A stretch of 64,000 nt of DNA from Robbsia betulipollinis (GCF_026624755.1 NZ_JAPMXC010000002.1:62001-126000), one strand, 5' to 3'; counted from the first letter of the stretch, positions 42,066-50,930 are shown. Program-made: numbers and translations. Notes: a model not told the origin generated them from the sequence alone.

Positions 42066-42094
42066 ACTATAGCATCGGGACATTTTACATGCAA
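42066..42094 (-). promoter_or_regulatory. sigma-70 promoter of tRNA-fMet (first copy)
   Basis: On minus, TTGCAT, exactly 17 bp, then TATAGT lies 12 bp before the tRNA 5' end, giving a very short leader. Both hexamers are close to consensus. Confidence 0.75.
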
Positions 42095-42124
42095 GAGGAT
42101 TCGTGGAAAACCGGATTGACTCGA

Positions 42125-42469
42125 TCAGTGGCAACGCACGACCAGTGCACGGTTGCGGATGTTCGCGGAAAACAAGCCGTTGACCGAGCCGCCCGTCACG
42201 CCATCGTCGCCGTCCTTGGAGACCACGTCGTAGCCGGTCGCGCCGCACGCCTTGCCGGCGGATTCATAGCACTGCGCCCAGCTTTGGCGCGCGTCGCTGC
42301 CGCTGCAGTTGATCGTGAAGCCCTGACGGCCGTCGGGCAAGTTGATCAACTGGGTGGAGCTGGACGATGCGCAGCCGCCGAGGCCGACGATGCCACTCAG
42401 GATCAAGGTCAGGGGGAGGGCCAGCCGCAGGCATGCGGCGGGAGACAGGCGGGCGAAGGTCGTGATCAT
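42125..42469 (-). CDS. small lipoprotein of unknown function
   Basis: This 114-residue protein has a lipoprotein signal (LALPLTLILSGIVGLGGC; lipobox LGGC). The mature part begins ASSSSTQLINLPDGRQGFTINC and has four further Cys that could form disulfides (INCSGS, WAQCYESAGKACG, VVRCH). Asp is absent at +2, so outer-membrane anchoring is expected. An ATG at 42484 is an alternative start. I recognise no named domain; similar QGF-I-C-S proteins occur in Burkholderia. It lies 71 bp from the tRNA-fMet. Confidence 0.8.
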   Translation of the reverse strand: MITTFARLSPAACLRLALPLTLILSGIVGLGGCASSSSTQLINLPDGRQGFTINCSGSDARQSWAQCYESAGKACGATGYDVVSKDGDDGVTGGSVNGLFSANIRNRALVVRCH

Positions 42470-42703
42470 AGAAATGCGCAGCAAGGATGCAAGGCAGGAA
42501 GACGGAGCGGAAACGCGCCGGAATCAGGGCGTGAAGGCCCGGGGCCGGACCGGCCGCGGGAACGATTCTAGCAATTTGCCGGTCTTTCGGGTGGCGGAAT
42601 GCTTGTCTCCCCGCGGCATTCCTCCTCCTCCCAGGCAACCGCACGTCTGCGGTCCTGGTGCCGTTGCAGGCATAATTGGCAGGACATCATCAGGAGTTGT
42701 GCA

Positions 42704-42976
42704 ATGGCAGGACGAATCACCGGCCCCTACAAGGGGTTCTTCATCAATGCGAGCGCTTCGCTGAATGGCGCATCGGGCAGTGCGAATGCGCCGCACTATG
42801 TCGGCGCGTTGAGCCTGACGGAGCACGGCGTGGACGAACCCCGCAAACTGGAGCGTCTCGTCGAACTGGGCAGCGTAACGGACTTCCCGGATGCGCAGTC
42901 GGCGCTGGAACAGCTGGAAGGCGCCGCACGGGACTACATCGACGAGTTGCTGTCGCCGCGGGAACGGGGCGGCTGA
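42704..42976 (+). CDS. conserved small protein, unknown function
   Basis: This 90-residue protein (MAGRITGPYKGFFINASASL...) follows a clear CAGGAG site 7 nt upstream. The composition is mixed and the second half looks helical (ALEQLEGAARDYIDELLSP). There is no signal peptide or known motif. It is 45 bp upstream of the DUF1488-like gene in the same direction, so they may be co-transcribed. Confidence 0.75.
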   Translation: MAGRITGPYKGFFINASASLNGASGSANAPHYVGALSLTEHGVDEPRKLERLVELGSVTDFPDAQSALEQLEGAARDYIDELLSPRERGG

Positions 42977-43021
42977 GATTTGAACAGGACTTGCGGCGAT
43001 AACAAAGTAAGCGACATTGCC

Positions 43022-43387
43022 ATGAACCGTCATACAACCGCGAGCTCCGCTGCGAGTTCGGTTGCGAACTCCGCAGTGAGCTTCGAGAACGTACCGGCCC
43101 GGTATCGAGCGGATAATCTGACCGTGGTGTTTCCGGCACGGGTGGGCGAGCACGACGTCGAGTGCGCGATCTCCGTGGAAGCGCTGGAAGACCATTTCAG
43201 CGTGGCGTCGACCGACGAAGCCGGCTGGCTCGCCGCATTCGCGCGCAGTCGGGCGGCAATCGAGGACCGGGCCCGTCACCATCTGTTGCTCGACGCCGGC
43301 CGCCCGGTACTGCTCAAGAGCGGCCATTTCCACCCGCAGGCACCCAGCGTCGACGTTCCCGCTTCACGTATGCCGCCCGAAGTGTAA
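43022..43387 (+). CDS. DUF1488-like protein
   Basis: This 121-residue protein contains VVFPARVGEHDVECAISVEALEDHF, matching the DUF1488 core pattern (V-x-C-x-I-S-x-EALEDHF). The N-terminal 30 residues are Ser/Ala-rich. Its function is unknown. It probably shares a transcript with the preceding small gene. Confidence 0.75.
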   Translation: MNRHTTASSAASSVANSAVSFENVPARYRADNLTVVFPARVGEHDVECAISVEALEDHFSVASTDEAGWLAAFARSRAAIEDRARHHLLLDAGRPVLLKSGHFHPQAPSVDVPASRMPPEV

Positions 43388-43510
43388 GAACTGCATTCCG
43401 ATATTGCCAGGCGTTCCACCGGCAAACGCCAAAGCCTTTCTCCACCGCGTTTCCGAGCGATTGGCGCGAATATTGCTTGGTACAGTAAAAACGAGCTTTG
43501 CGGGGTGGAA

Positions 43511-43678
43511 ATGTTTGAATTCGAACCAGGGTATTGGCTTATCGTCCTGGCGGTAGGCGTGTTCTTCCTGACAGCGGTCGTGATCGTTGCATCCTCGCTG
43601 ATGGGCGAGGAAGAACCGTCGCTCGTCTCGCCCCTGGCAAACCGGGTACGCGACGAATCCGGTGCCATGCGGGGATGA
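43511..43678 (+). CDS. 55-residue single-pass membrane protein, unknown
   Basis: This short frame begins MFEFEPGYWLIVLAVGVFFL and continues TAVVIVASSLMGEEEPS. One hydrophobic helix (about residues 8-30) is followed by an acidic then polar tail. A GGGGTGG ribosome site lies just upstream. Codon usage resembles the neighbours. It is too short for firm homology; the clean hydrophobic helix supports a real gene. Confidence 0.55.
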   Translation: MFEFEPGYWLIVLAVGVFFLTAVVIVASSLMGEEEPSLVSPLANRVRDESGAMRG

Positions 43679-43685
43679 CCGCGCC

Positions 43686-44126
43686 TTAGTCGCGTTGATA
43701 GGCCGGCGGCCTGGGCGCGGGCGACATCGCGCGAATCAACGCCAGCGTTCCCCATCCCCACATCGCATTGGTCGCAAAGCCGAAGGCGACTTCCGGCAGG
43801 ATATTGCCGGTCGGCCATTGGCCCTGCAATGGCCCCTGCACGAAGATCGTCATGGCCGTGGGTACGATGCCTCCGAATACGAAGGCAGCCAGCCACGGGG
43901 CGGCGCGCGAGGAATCGACGCGCAGCAGCCACGCCATCACGACCGCATAAAAACCGGATGCAATACCGGCAACGATGAATCCGGGGAGACCGAAGGGGTC
44001 GATACGTACCAGGGCAAACGGTGCGACCGCGGTCAGTCCCGCGGCGTGAAGCATGCCGATCGTTGCTTGCTGGAAAAACAGCACGGCAAGAAAGCCGCAC
44101 AGATAAGGCAGGATAAAGCGTTGCAT
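43686..44126 (-). CDS. integral membrane protein, unknown function
   Basis: This 146-residue protein has about four hydrophobic segments (ILPYLCGFLAVLFFQQ; GLPGFIVAGIASGFYAVVMAWLL; WLAAFVFGGIVPTAMTIFV; VAFGFATNAMWGWGTLALI). The motif GGIVPTAMTIFVQGPLQGQWPTGN links the last helices. The frame looks coding but I cannot name a family. It converges with the small genes on plus. Confidence 0.75.
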   Translation of the reverse strand: MQRFILPYLCGFLAVLFFQQATIGMLHAAGLTAVAPFALVRIDPFGLPGFIVAGIASGFYAVVMAWLLRVDSSRAAPWLAAFVFGGIVPTAMTIFVQGPLQGQWPTGNILPEVAFGFATNAMWGWGTLALIRAMSPAPRPPAYQRD

Positions 44127-44300
44127 AGAGGTTCGCGGTCGGCAGTCCCGTGAGCGGGCGGCGGGTGCTCGGTCGAGGGCGCGCTCACGACACCGCGGCC
44201 CCTTCCGATCGGGGCTTCATTATAGAGTGCGTGCGGGGCGTCGGACAGGCAACTTTGCACGAAGCGTGCGAGCGCGCGGCGCACGCTTTTGCGGACCGTC

Positions 44301-45626
44301 TCACGCTTCCCGCGAATCCTTCAGGCGTGGCGCGATCCTGACCGTGGTGATCCTGGGTCCCGTCATTTTTTCGATCAGGACATCGAAATCGTCGAAGGCG
44401 ATACGCTGTCCTTCCACCGGCAGTTCTTCCAGACGGTAGGTCACCAGGCCGCCGATCGATTCGACCTCTTCCACGCCCAGATCGATCCCCAGCGCGCGTT
44501 CCAGCGTGAACAGCGGCAGGCTGCCCTTGCCCACCAGCGTGCCGTCCGAGAGCTGTGTCCAGTCGTCGCCATGTTCGCCGAATTCATCGCGGATCTCGCC
44601 GACGATGGCGGTCAGCAGATTGTCCAGCGTGATGAAGCCGACGGGTTTGACGGGTTGCAGCGGATCGGCATGGCCGACCACCGCAAAATGCGGCGCGCCG
44701 CCGCGAAACCGCCGAAAGAGTTCCGGCGCCGGGAGATTCGGCGCGACCCGCTGCGCCGGGCGGATGAAGCGTTCGAGCGAGTCGATTTCTTCGTGCTCGA
44801 TACCGGCGAGAAAGAGGTCCTTGACGTGGATGATGCCCAGCACGGTTTCGCCATCCGCATCGAAGTACGGGTAGCGCGTGAAGCGCTGCTTGCTGGCGAT
44901 CGCCAGGTTTTCCTCGACGCTCAGTGCGCGCGACATCGAGACGACTTCTCCAATGGGACGCATCAGGTCGGACACCTCCAGTTCGCTGAAGTCCAGCGAA
45001 TGGGCGAGGATATTGCGCTCCGGCGCCGTCATGTTGGCGCTCGTGCGGCGCGAGCGCAGAATCAGTTTGAGCTCCGACGACGAATACGTCGCGTCGGGAT
45101 GATCGCCCGTGTCGAGGCCGAAGATGCGCAGGGTCGCGTTCGCGCTGGCGTTCAGGAGTTTGATGGCCGGCAAGGCGAACCAGTAGAAACCATACAGTGC
45201 CCATGCCGTCCAGGCACCCACGGCTTCGGGTTTTCGCAGGGCGAGGGACTTCGGCGCGAGTTCGCCCACGACGATGTGCAGGAAGGAAATAAGGAAAAAG
45301 GCGATCGCGAACGAGACGCCCGACACCACGGTCGGCGCGGCGATGCCGGACGCATGCAGAGCGGGCGCGAGGAGGCGCGCGAAGGCCGGTTCGCCGACCC
45401 AGCCCAGGCCCAGGGACGCCAGTGTGATGCCGAGTTGGCAAGCCGAGAGATAGGTATCGAGTTGACCATGCACCCGTTGCAGGATGCGTCCCCGCCAGCC
45501 CAGCACCTCGGCGAGTTCGATCACCCGGGTGCTTCGTAATTTCACCAGACCGAATTCGGCGGCGACGAAAAACCCGTTAAGCAAGACAAGAAACAGGGCA
45601 GCGACAGCCAACAGGACGTTTTGCAT
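44301..45626 (-). CDS. hemolysin-family CNNM/CorC protein (YtfL/TlyC-like)
   Basis: This 441-residue protein has an N-terminal CNNM (DUF21) membrane domain (1-190; FFVAAEFGLVKLRSTRV and FLHIVVGELAPKSLALRKPE are diagnostic). Two CBS domains follow (about 210-335; DLMRPIGEVVSM, RYPYFDADGETVLGIIHVKDL), then a C-terminal CorC_HlyC transporter-associated domain (WTQLSDGTLVGKGSLPLFTLERALGID). Relatives are implicated in Mg2+/Co2+ efflux; the hemolysin label is historical. Confidence 0.93.
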   Translation of the reverse strand: MQNVLLAVAALFLVLLNGFFVAAEFGLVKLRSTRVIELAEVLGWRGRILQRVHGQLDTYLSACQLGITLASLGLGWVGEPAFARLLAPALHASGIAAPTVVSGVSFAIAFFLISFLHIVVGELAPKSLALRKPEAVGAWTAWALYGFYWFALPAIKLLNASANATLRIFGLDTGDHPDATYSSSELKLILRSRRTSANMTAPERNILAHSLDFSELEVSDLMRPIGEVVSMSRALSVEENLAIASKQRFTRYPYFDADGETVLGIIHVKDLFLAGIEHEEIDSLERFIRPAQRVAPNLPAPELFRRFRGGAPHFAVVGHADPLQPVKPVGFITLDNLLTAIVGEIRDEFGEHGDDWTQLSDGTLVGKGSLPLFTLERALGIDLGVEEVESIGGLVTYRLEELPVEGQRIAFDDFDVLIEKMTGPRITTVRIAPRLKDSREA

Positions 45627-45742
45627 TCAGAGACGCGGCCGATCGGGCGGATGGGCAGGCGATGGAGGGGAAGGAGGCAGGTAGTCTAGCAAGCAAGCGT
45701 CGACCCATGCGCGGGCGGGCTGTTTTTTCCGACAAGCGCGGT

Positions 45743-46066
45743 TCATCGCGCCAGCGCATCGCTGGCGGCGCGATCGTGGATCATACGGTCCTCGGTCGCA
45801 TGCGCGGGCGGACGCTTGACCGGCATAGGGTCCGCGACGCGACCTGGATCGTGGGTCATGCCGTGGGGAAGGGGGCGCGGTTGGGAGCGCCGGACAGGGG
45901 GCGCGGAAAGCGTGGATGCCGAAGCAGCGGCCTGTCCCATGGAAGGGTTCGCCTTTCCCCGCTCGGCGGCCAACGCCGAACCGGCCGACGCAACCGAAAA
46001 AACCGCCAGCCCTAGCAGTCCCCATAGCCCGATCGATGCCGGCATCGGGAAAATTCGGAACGCCAT
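45743..46066 (-). CDS. small exported protein, unknown function
   Basis: This protein of about 107 residues from ATG 46066 (MAFRIFPMPASIGLW) has a strong signal peptide ending near SALAAERG. The mature part is Pro/His/Arg-rich and low complexity, with no Cys. No family is recognised. Periplasmic location is inferred from the signal. Confidence 0.5.
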   Translation of the reverse strand: MAFRIFPMPASIGLWGLLGLAVFSVASAGSALAAERGKANPSMGQAAASASTLSAPPVRRSQPRPLPHGMTHDPGRVADPMPVKRPPAHATEDRMIHDRAASDALAR

Positions 46067-46246
46067 TCCGTGCGATATGCCGCGCGGGAGCGAGGACGGA
46101 TGACTCGCTGCGTCGCTGATCGATACCCTTGCCCGGCCGGTCATCCGTTTCACCAGAGGAAATTATTTCAAACAGATTACACGGTTTTCAAAGGGCTGCG
46201 AAGCACGTGCGGGTGCAATCCGTATGCGGTGCACGGGGCCACGCAG

Positions 46247-46519
46247 TTACAGGCGTCCGTTTTGAATCGTGCCGGTTTCGATCGCGCGGTCGATCAGTCC
46301 GCCTTCCTTCGCCTTGTCGATGGCATCGTCCAGCATCGCTTCGGGCGATTCGAGTCGCACCTTGAGGGCAGAAAGGGCACCTTCAGCCTCCATGATCACC
46401 AGCGTTTCGGGGGATTGGACTGTGCTGATGATCGCGCGCCGACCTTCCGGCCCGTCGCCGAGGGTTGCACAGAAATCGAGATTCTGCCCATTTACCGTAT
46501 GTATGAAATTCTTGATCAT
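46247..46519 (-). CDS. conserved small protein, unknown function
   Basis: This 90-residue soluble protein (MIKNFIHTVNGQNLDFCATLGD...) has a GGAG site 7 nt before the ATG at 46519. It has an alpha/beta pattern (RRAIISTVQSPETLVIMEAEGALSALKVRLES, then AMLDDAIDKAKEGGLIDRAIE). There is no signal peptide or named domain. Confidence 0.7.
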   Translation of the reverse strand: MIKNFIHTVNGQNLDFCATLGDGPEGRRAIISTVQSPETLVIMEAEGALSALKVRLESPEAMLDDAIDKAKEGGLIDRAIETGTIQNGRL

Positions 46520-46578
46520 CGTTTTCTCCGATGGTGTCGGTGTGATCGACACAGTGGCGCCGAGACATTCACCTACCG

Positions 46579-46779
46579 TCAGTGCATGCCCGGATAGCGT
46601 ATTTCGACAGGTGGAGCGATGGGGTCGTCGCCCGTGTCGTGTCCCGGATGCGGGCCGGGCGGCAGACCGGGTATGTCATCCGGCTGAGGCTCGGAAAAGG
46701 GATCGCGTTCGGGCTGTCCGGGAATGGGTTCCGGCCGATGAGCGGACAGAGGTCTGCCGCGGGGCAACGTAGCGATCAT
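46579..46779 (-). CDS. Pro-rich small protein (possible)
   Basis: This 66-residue frame from ATG 46779 is dominated by Pro and acidic residues (QPDDIPGLPPGPHPGHDTGDD). Pro-rich peptides of this style are common, variable proteins in Burkholderiaceae. Low complexity and the absence of motifs leave it uncertain. Confidence 0.4.
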   Translation of the reverse strand: MIATLPRGRPLSAHRPEPIPGQPERDPFSEPQPDDIPGLPPGPHPGHDTGDDPIAPPVEIRYPGMH

Positions 46780-46935
46780 GGCAAATATCGTTTGACTCGG
46801 GAAACGGATATCAAGCAAACGTTATGCCGGAAAAGCGTCGAGGGCGAGGTGTCGTTGCGGTGTCGTATCTCGGGGTGTCATCCAGAACCATGGCCCGATG
46901 CACCGCAAGCGGGCGCTTTATCGCGCTGCCCCATG

Positions 46936-46968
46936 AAAAACGCCCCTGTGCTTGCGCAAAGGGGCGTT
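46936..46968 (-). terminator. intrinsic terminator after tRNA-fMet (second copy)
   Basis: AACGCCCC at 46939-46946 pairs with GGGGCGTT at 46961-46968. On minus, the hairpin is followed by T residues (AAAAA at 46936-46940 on plus). It lies 8 nt past the tRNA 3' end. Confidence 0.85.
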
Positions 46969-46976
46969 CTTGAAAC

Positions 46977-47053
<77 letters not shown>

Positions 47054-47064
47054 TCAGAAAAAAC

Positions 47065-47093
47065 AGTATAGCGCAACGTGCCGCACGCCGCAA
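47065..47093 (-). promoter_or_regulatory. sigma-70 promoter of tRNA-fMet (second copy)
   Basis: On minus, TTGCGG, 17 bp, then TATACT lies 11 bp upstream of the tRNA 5' end. Position and spacing match the promoter of the first copy. Confidence 0.7.
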
Positions 47094-47276
47094 GTGGGAA
47101 CAAGTGAAATCCGTCCCGGGCGCGAGCGAATGGCCTTATACGCCAAGTGAGGGGGGTGGGATGCAGATCGCGTCGAAAACAGAAAGGAACGGATCTTGCT
47201 TGCCACATGGCCGTCCTCTTTTCGTGACGGACAGAAAACCCATAATGCCGGATAACGACGCTTCAGGAGCGAGACA

Positions 47277-47501
47277 ATGAGCCAATCCCCCCATAGCGAT
47301 CGACTACGCCGTTTCAGTCTCGAGGCCGTTCCGACGAGTGACGGCCAATTCCAGGCGATTTTTCGTATTCACCTCGACGGCGCGCTTTCGGCGGATGACG
47401 AGATTCACTTCGGCGAGACCTCCGACGACCCGTTGCGGGCGTTTGATGAAGCGCGGGCGATGGCGGTGAAATATTGGAGCAAGACCGCCGTGATCGGATG
47501 A
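47277..47501 (+). CDS. conserved small protein, unknown function
   Basis: This 74-residue protein (MSQSPHSDRLRRFSLEAVPTSDG...) has CAGGAG 7 nt upstream. The middle shows a beta pattern (GQFQAIFRIHLDG) and the end a helix (DPLRAFDEARAMAVKYWS). No known domain. It is co-directional with the secreted Rap1a-like gene downstream. Confidence 0.7.
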   Translation: MSQSPHSDRLRRFSLEAVPTSDGQFQAIFRIHLDGALSADDEIHFGETSDDPLRAFDEARAMAVKYWSKTAVIG

Positions 47502-47615
47502 GGGCCTCCAGCCCGGCAATGTCAATGTGTGCAAGTCGCGCGGACAAGCCGACTCCGGGGATTCCCCGCCATGGCAAGAAGGTATACGCTAGCGCTTTTC
47601 CGGAGGGTGGGACGA

Positions 47616-48011
47616 ATGACCAGCGGTGAGATGGGTAGTGGTACAAGAAGATGGCGAACGATGGCGACGCTGCCGCGGGCACTCCTTTCCGCGTTTTTTT
47701 GGCTCGGCATGGCATCCAGCACGCTTGCCGTCGCCCAGGGCGCCGACCCGACGGGCGGCATGACGGGTGCGCAATACCTGCAGTTTGCCCAGCGCGATCC
47801 CGCTGGCGCGAAACAGTTGGTACTTATGACCAGCCGGGGTTTGATCGCGGACCACAGGGTTTCCCACAAATTCGTTTGCTTGCCCGACGGCGTAACCTAT
47901 GTTCGCGGACCCGGACTGCTGGAGGACTATATGGCGCATCACCCAGCGCAATCGAACTATACGCTGCATCAGCTCGTGTTCATTTCATGGATGACGGCGT
48001 TCCCTTGTTGA
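47616..48011 (+). CDS. exported Rap1a/Tai-like immunity-domain protein
   Basis: This 131-residue protein, from an ATG at 47616 that has GGAGGG 8 nt upstream, has a signal peptide (LPRALLSAFFWLGMASSTLAVAQ). The mature part ends in FVCLPDGVTYVRGPGLLEDYMAHHP and LHQLVFISWMTAFPC. This resembles the C-P-x-GVT ... YL-x-x-HP ... A-FPC pattern of Rap1a/Tai type VI immunity proteins and their many housekeeping relatives. The two Cys could form the characteristic disulfide. No effector or type VI gene is adjacent, so an immunity role is doubtful. The start is uncertain; 47661 is an alternative. Confidence 0.6.
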   Translation: MTSGEMGSGTRRWRTMATLPRALLSAFFWLGMASSTLAVAQGADPTGGMTGAQYLQFAQRDPAGAKQLVLMTSRGLIADHRVSHKFVCLPDGVTYVRGPGLLEDYMAHHPAQSNYTLHQLVFISWMTAFPC

Positions 48012-48332
48012 ATCCATGCGGTGGCATGGCGCCGCTGCGTGAAGTCTGCCGGGGGCGGGGCGAAGGTTGCCGGGCATGAAGTCGGTAGGACCGACGTCTT
48101 CCTCCTCGGGGCGGTTTTATCGTTGAAATTGTTGTTTGCAGGCCAAATGGCATGGGAGTTGAGCGGGTTTTCCCGCTCTTTTCGACACATGGCGGGTGTG
48201 CTCGTCGATTTATAGTAAATGCAGTCACCCGTTGCTGTATCGCGATGGCAGTGTCGCCAAATGGTGTCGGATACCGTTGTGCGCATCGTATCGCAGGGAT
48301 TCGATAGAATTCACTGAATCGGAATATTCGAA
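48012..48332. other. 321 bp region without a recognised gene
   Basis: This region follows the Rap1a-like gene. The G+C content drops in the second half (near 48120-48320), which fits a promoter region for the DUF1653-like gene. No convincing coding sequence or RNA is visible. Confidence 0.5.
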
Positions 48333-48563
48333 ATGTCGCATGTATTGTCGGAAAAGTTGTCGGAAAACACCGTCTACAAGCATCAGCGTACCGGGCGCCT
48401 GTATAGCGTCGTGACCAGGGCGAAGCTGGAAATGTCGGGCGAGGAAGTGGTGGTGTACCAAAGCCTCAAAAGCGGACGGATCTGGGTGCGGCCCAGTGCG
48501 GAGTTCTTCGACGGACGCTACGCGCCCACTAGCGTGCCGCCCATCCTGCGGCGGGTCGAATGA
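48333..48563 (+). CDS. DUF1653-like small protein
   Basis: This 76-residue protein has the DUF1653 pattern: an early YKHQRTGRLYSVVTRAK (family YRHxKGxxYxVxxxA), then EEVVVYQSLKSGRIWVRPSAEFFDGR. It folds as a small beta-rich domain. Its function is unknown and it is monocistronic. Confidence 0.8.
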   Translation: MSHVLSEKLSENTVYKHQRTGRLYSVVTRAKLEMSGEEVVVYQSLKSGRIWVRPSAEFFDGRYAPTSVPPILRRVE

Positions 48564-48641
48564 GCTGCTTCTGCACGATGAGGGGAGGCACCATTCAGGA
48601 ATATCGGTTTCTTCGCCCGGACGATGCATGTCATTCGCTTA

Positions 48642-48680
48642 AATGCAGAAGGCCTGCCGTAGAGGCAGGCCTTCTGCATT
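48642..48680. terminator. strong hairpin, probable terminator
   Basis: A perfect 17 bp stem (AATGCAGAAGGCCTGCC with GGCAGGCCTTCTGCATT) with a 5-base loop lies about 80 bp after the DUF1653-like gene and downstream of tRNA-His on minus. There is no long T-tract, so a bidirectional or factor-assisted terminator is most likely. Confidence 0.65.
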
Positions 48681-48763
48681 GCCCTATCCAATAAGATGGA
48701 AGGGCCAACGTTTTGAATCGCCAGCCACACAATGCATTTTGTATGCTGGCCAGCGTATATTCT

Positions 48764-48840
48764 TGGGGTGGCTGATGGGGCTCGAACCCACGACAACTGG
48801 AATCACAATCCAGGACTCTACCAACTGAGCTACAGCCACC
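48764..48840 (-). tRNA. tRNA-His (GTG)
   Basis: This 77 nt cloverleaf includes an encoded CCA. The anticodon loop TTGTGAT reads GTG, and the 5' end GGTGGCTGTAGCTCAG includes the extra G-1 opposite C73 that marks tRNA-His. It lies 68 bp downstream of dusA on the same strand. Confidence 0.97.
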
Positions 48841-48908
48841 ACGGTCTTCTTGCTAGCGGCAACGCTATGTAGTCGCATCACCGAAGAACAAGATTATAGC
48901 GATGCATT

Positions 48909-49955
48909 TCAAACTTGGCTAGAAGATTCTGCGTGTTCTCCGAAGGTCGTGAAGTTTGCCTGCATCGTTCGCAGGGCAGCACGGGCGTCGTCGAACAGGG
49001 TGAAGTCGCCCCGCGTGAGCCGAGGCGTATCCGACAATATGCGTCGCCAGTTGCGTGCCCCCGGCGCGCCGCGGTGCCAGCCCAGGACATGGCGCACGAT
49101 GGCGTTGAGCGGCGTGCCCCGCCGGTGGGCGTCCTCGCAATAAGCGATGAGCACCGCTTCGATCTCGGCATCGTTCATGGCGGGCGCCGTCGATCCGTAG
49201 AAACGCTGGTCGACTCCGCGCAGGATGGTGGGATTCTGATACGCCTCGCGCCCCAGCATCACGCCGTCGACCCGTTGCAAATGCTCGGCCGCCTGATCCA
49301 GCGTCTGGATACCGCCATTGACGATGATTTCGAGATCGGGAAAATCCCGTTTCAGGCGATACGCATACTCGTAACGCAATGGCGGAATTTCACGGTTTTG
49401 CTTGGGGCTCAGACCCTTGAGAATCGCGTTGCGCGCATGCACGATGAACGTCGCGCAGCCGGCGGCGGCGACGACGCCGACGAAATCGCGAACGAAACCG
49501 TAGTCTTCGCCGTGATCGATGCCGATTCGGTGTTTGACCGTCACCGGCAATGTGACCGCGTCGCGCATCGCCTTGACGCCATCCGCCACCAGGCCGGGTT
49601 CGGCCATCAGGCACGCCCCGAATGCGCCACGTTGTACGCGTTCCGACGGGCAACCGCAGTTGAGATTGACCTCGTCGTATCCCCAGTCTGCGGCGAGCCG
49701 CGCGGCACGCGCGAGCTCGGCGGGCTCGCTGCCGCCGAGCTGCAACGCGACCGGATGTTCTGCCTCATTGAATGCCAGATGACGCGCGACGTCGCCATGC
49801 AGCAGCGCGCCGGTCGTGACCATCTCGGTATATAACCATGCATGTCTGGAAAACTGCCGGTGGAAAAACCGGCAATGGCGGTCGGTCCAGTCAAGCATGG
49901 GCGCAACGCATATGCGACGCCCGTGAGCGGGAAGGATGGATTCGAGGTGGTTCAT
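48909..49955 (-). CDS. dusA: tRNA-dihydrouridine(20/20a) synthase
   Basis: This 348-residue FMN enzyme uses NADPH to reduce uridines in the tRNA D-loop. DusA-type features are ICVAPMLDWTDRHCRFFHR, TEMVTTGALLHGD, VALQLGGSEP, DEVNLNCGCPSERVQRGAFGACLM with the catalytic Cys in GACLM, and VDGVMLGREAYQNP. It lies just upstream of tRNA-His on the same strand, so the tRNA may be partly transcribed by read-through. Confidence 0.96.
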   Translation of the reverse strand: MNHLESILPAHGRRICVAPMLDWTDRHCRFFHRQFSRHAWLYTEMVTTGALLHGDVARHLAFNEAEHPVALQLGGSEPAELARAARLAADWGYDEVNLNCGCPSERVQRGAFGACLMAEPGLVADGVKAMRDAVTLPVTVKHRIGIDHGEDYGFVRDFVGVVAAAGCATFIVHARNAILKGLSPKQNREIPPLRYEYAYRLKRDFPDLEIIVNGGIQTLDQAAEHLQRVDGVMLGREAYQNPTILRGVDQRFYGSTAPAMNDAEIEAVLIAYCEDAHRRGTPLNAIVRHVLGWHRGAPGARNWRRILSDTPRLTRGDFTLFDDARAALRTMQANFTTFGEHAESSSQV

Positions 49956-50119
49956 CGAGATGGGGCAGTGTCAGGCGCAGGGCCAGCGAAGCGACAGTTT
50001 ACGCGGGTTTTCGTGCGTGGCTAAAAGAGCCTCCACTGAACCCCGGCAGAGACCTGGCTGCGGTCGATCCCATATGGACGCGGCACGCGACATGCTCCGC
50101 CATGGCATGCATCAGACGG

Positions 50120-50497
50120 CTAATCGGCCGATGTCGGCGAGGTCGACGGCATCGTGCGTACGGACGGTGGCGCATCCTTTGCGCATCCTTTTTCCACACG
50201 CAGATCGTCGAGTTGATTGCGTCGGTTGTTCGCGCTCTTGATCGCGGCGCTTTTTTCCATCGCGTTACCGATGCCGAAGTCCGTCGCGAACGAGAGGGCG
50301 GAGCGGCCATCGAACTGACTCTCTTGACCTACTCGCCTCTGGAAATCATCTATCTTGGCGGTTTCGATATCGATTTCCGGGCAGCTGAGGCTGTTTTTTT
50401 CATAGGCGGTCAGTTCGCTCTCCCGCCCGTAAAACTTCGTCGCGCAACCGGCGAGCGCCGTACAAACGATCAGGGTACTCAGTAGTCGTCTTTTCAT
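50120..50497 (-). CDS. small lipoprotein of unknown function
   Basis: This 125-residue protein has a short signal and lipobox (MKRRLLSTLIVCTALAGC, then ATKFYGRESELTAYEKNSLSCPEI). The helical, polar mature part has IDDFQRRVGQESQFDGRSALSFATDFGIGNAMEKSAAI and RRNQLDDLR. It could be a small outer-membrane lipoprotein. No named family is recognised, though similar LTAYEK...LSC proteins occur in proteobacteria. Confidence 0.8.
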   Translation of the reverse strand: MKRRLLSTLIVCTALAGCATKFYGRESELTAYEKNSLSCPEIDIETAKIDDFQRRVGQESQFDGRSALSFATDFGIGNAMEKSAAIKSANNRRNQLDDLRVEKGCAKDAPPSVRTMPSTSPTSAD

Positions 50498-50591
50498 GGT
50501 CCTTCGCCTGCAGCGATACGCGGTGCGCTGTCGAGCGAGCAGCGGACCGACCCACTCCTGCCTTGCACAGCCAGGTGTTTCAAAGTGAAAC

Positions 50592-50759
50592 TCAGCCTAC
50601 CGGCGGTTCCGCTGCTTCGCCTTGTCCCGGTGGGTCGTTGGGCGCAGCGTCGCGCCCTTCGTCGGCCCGGTCGGGAATCGCGCTCTTTTCGTTGTCGCTA
50701 TGCTTGGCCACCGTAACGTCTGCTGCCGGTGCCGCGGGGGTCTTGTTGTCTTCGCTCAT
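50592..50759 (-). CDS. 55-residue acidic, disordered small protein
   Basis: ATG at 50759 with CAGGAGA 6-7 nt upstream opens a frame starting MSEDNKTPAAPAADVTVAKH and continuing SDNEKSAIPDRADEG. It is rich in Ala, Asp, Glu and Pro and probably disordered. The good ribosome site supports translation. Its function is unknown. Confidence 0.55.
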   Translation of the reverse strand: MSEDNKTPAAPAADVTVAKHSDNEKSAIPDRADEGRDAAPNDPPGQGEAAEPPVG

Positions 50760-50930
50760 TCGGATTCTCCTGTCATGGTTGACTCAGTCGTCAAGCAATA
50801 ATGATACCAGTGCGTTGCTCACCTCAGGAGTGCTTATCTCCGTTCGCGTACGATACATCTGCAGACAGGGCAAAAACCAGGCAAGACGCGGGTGCAACGT
50901 GGGGATTGAGGCCAGGGGCGGGGGCGAGGA

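Noticed and set aside
48021-48215. 64-codon plus-strand frame with a hydrophobic stretch
   Set aside because: No ribosome site, mixed composition and no homology that I recognise; it lies in a likely promoter region.
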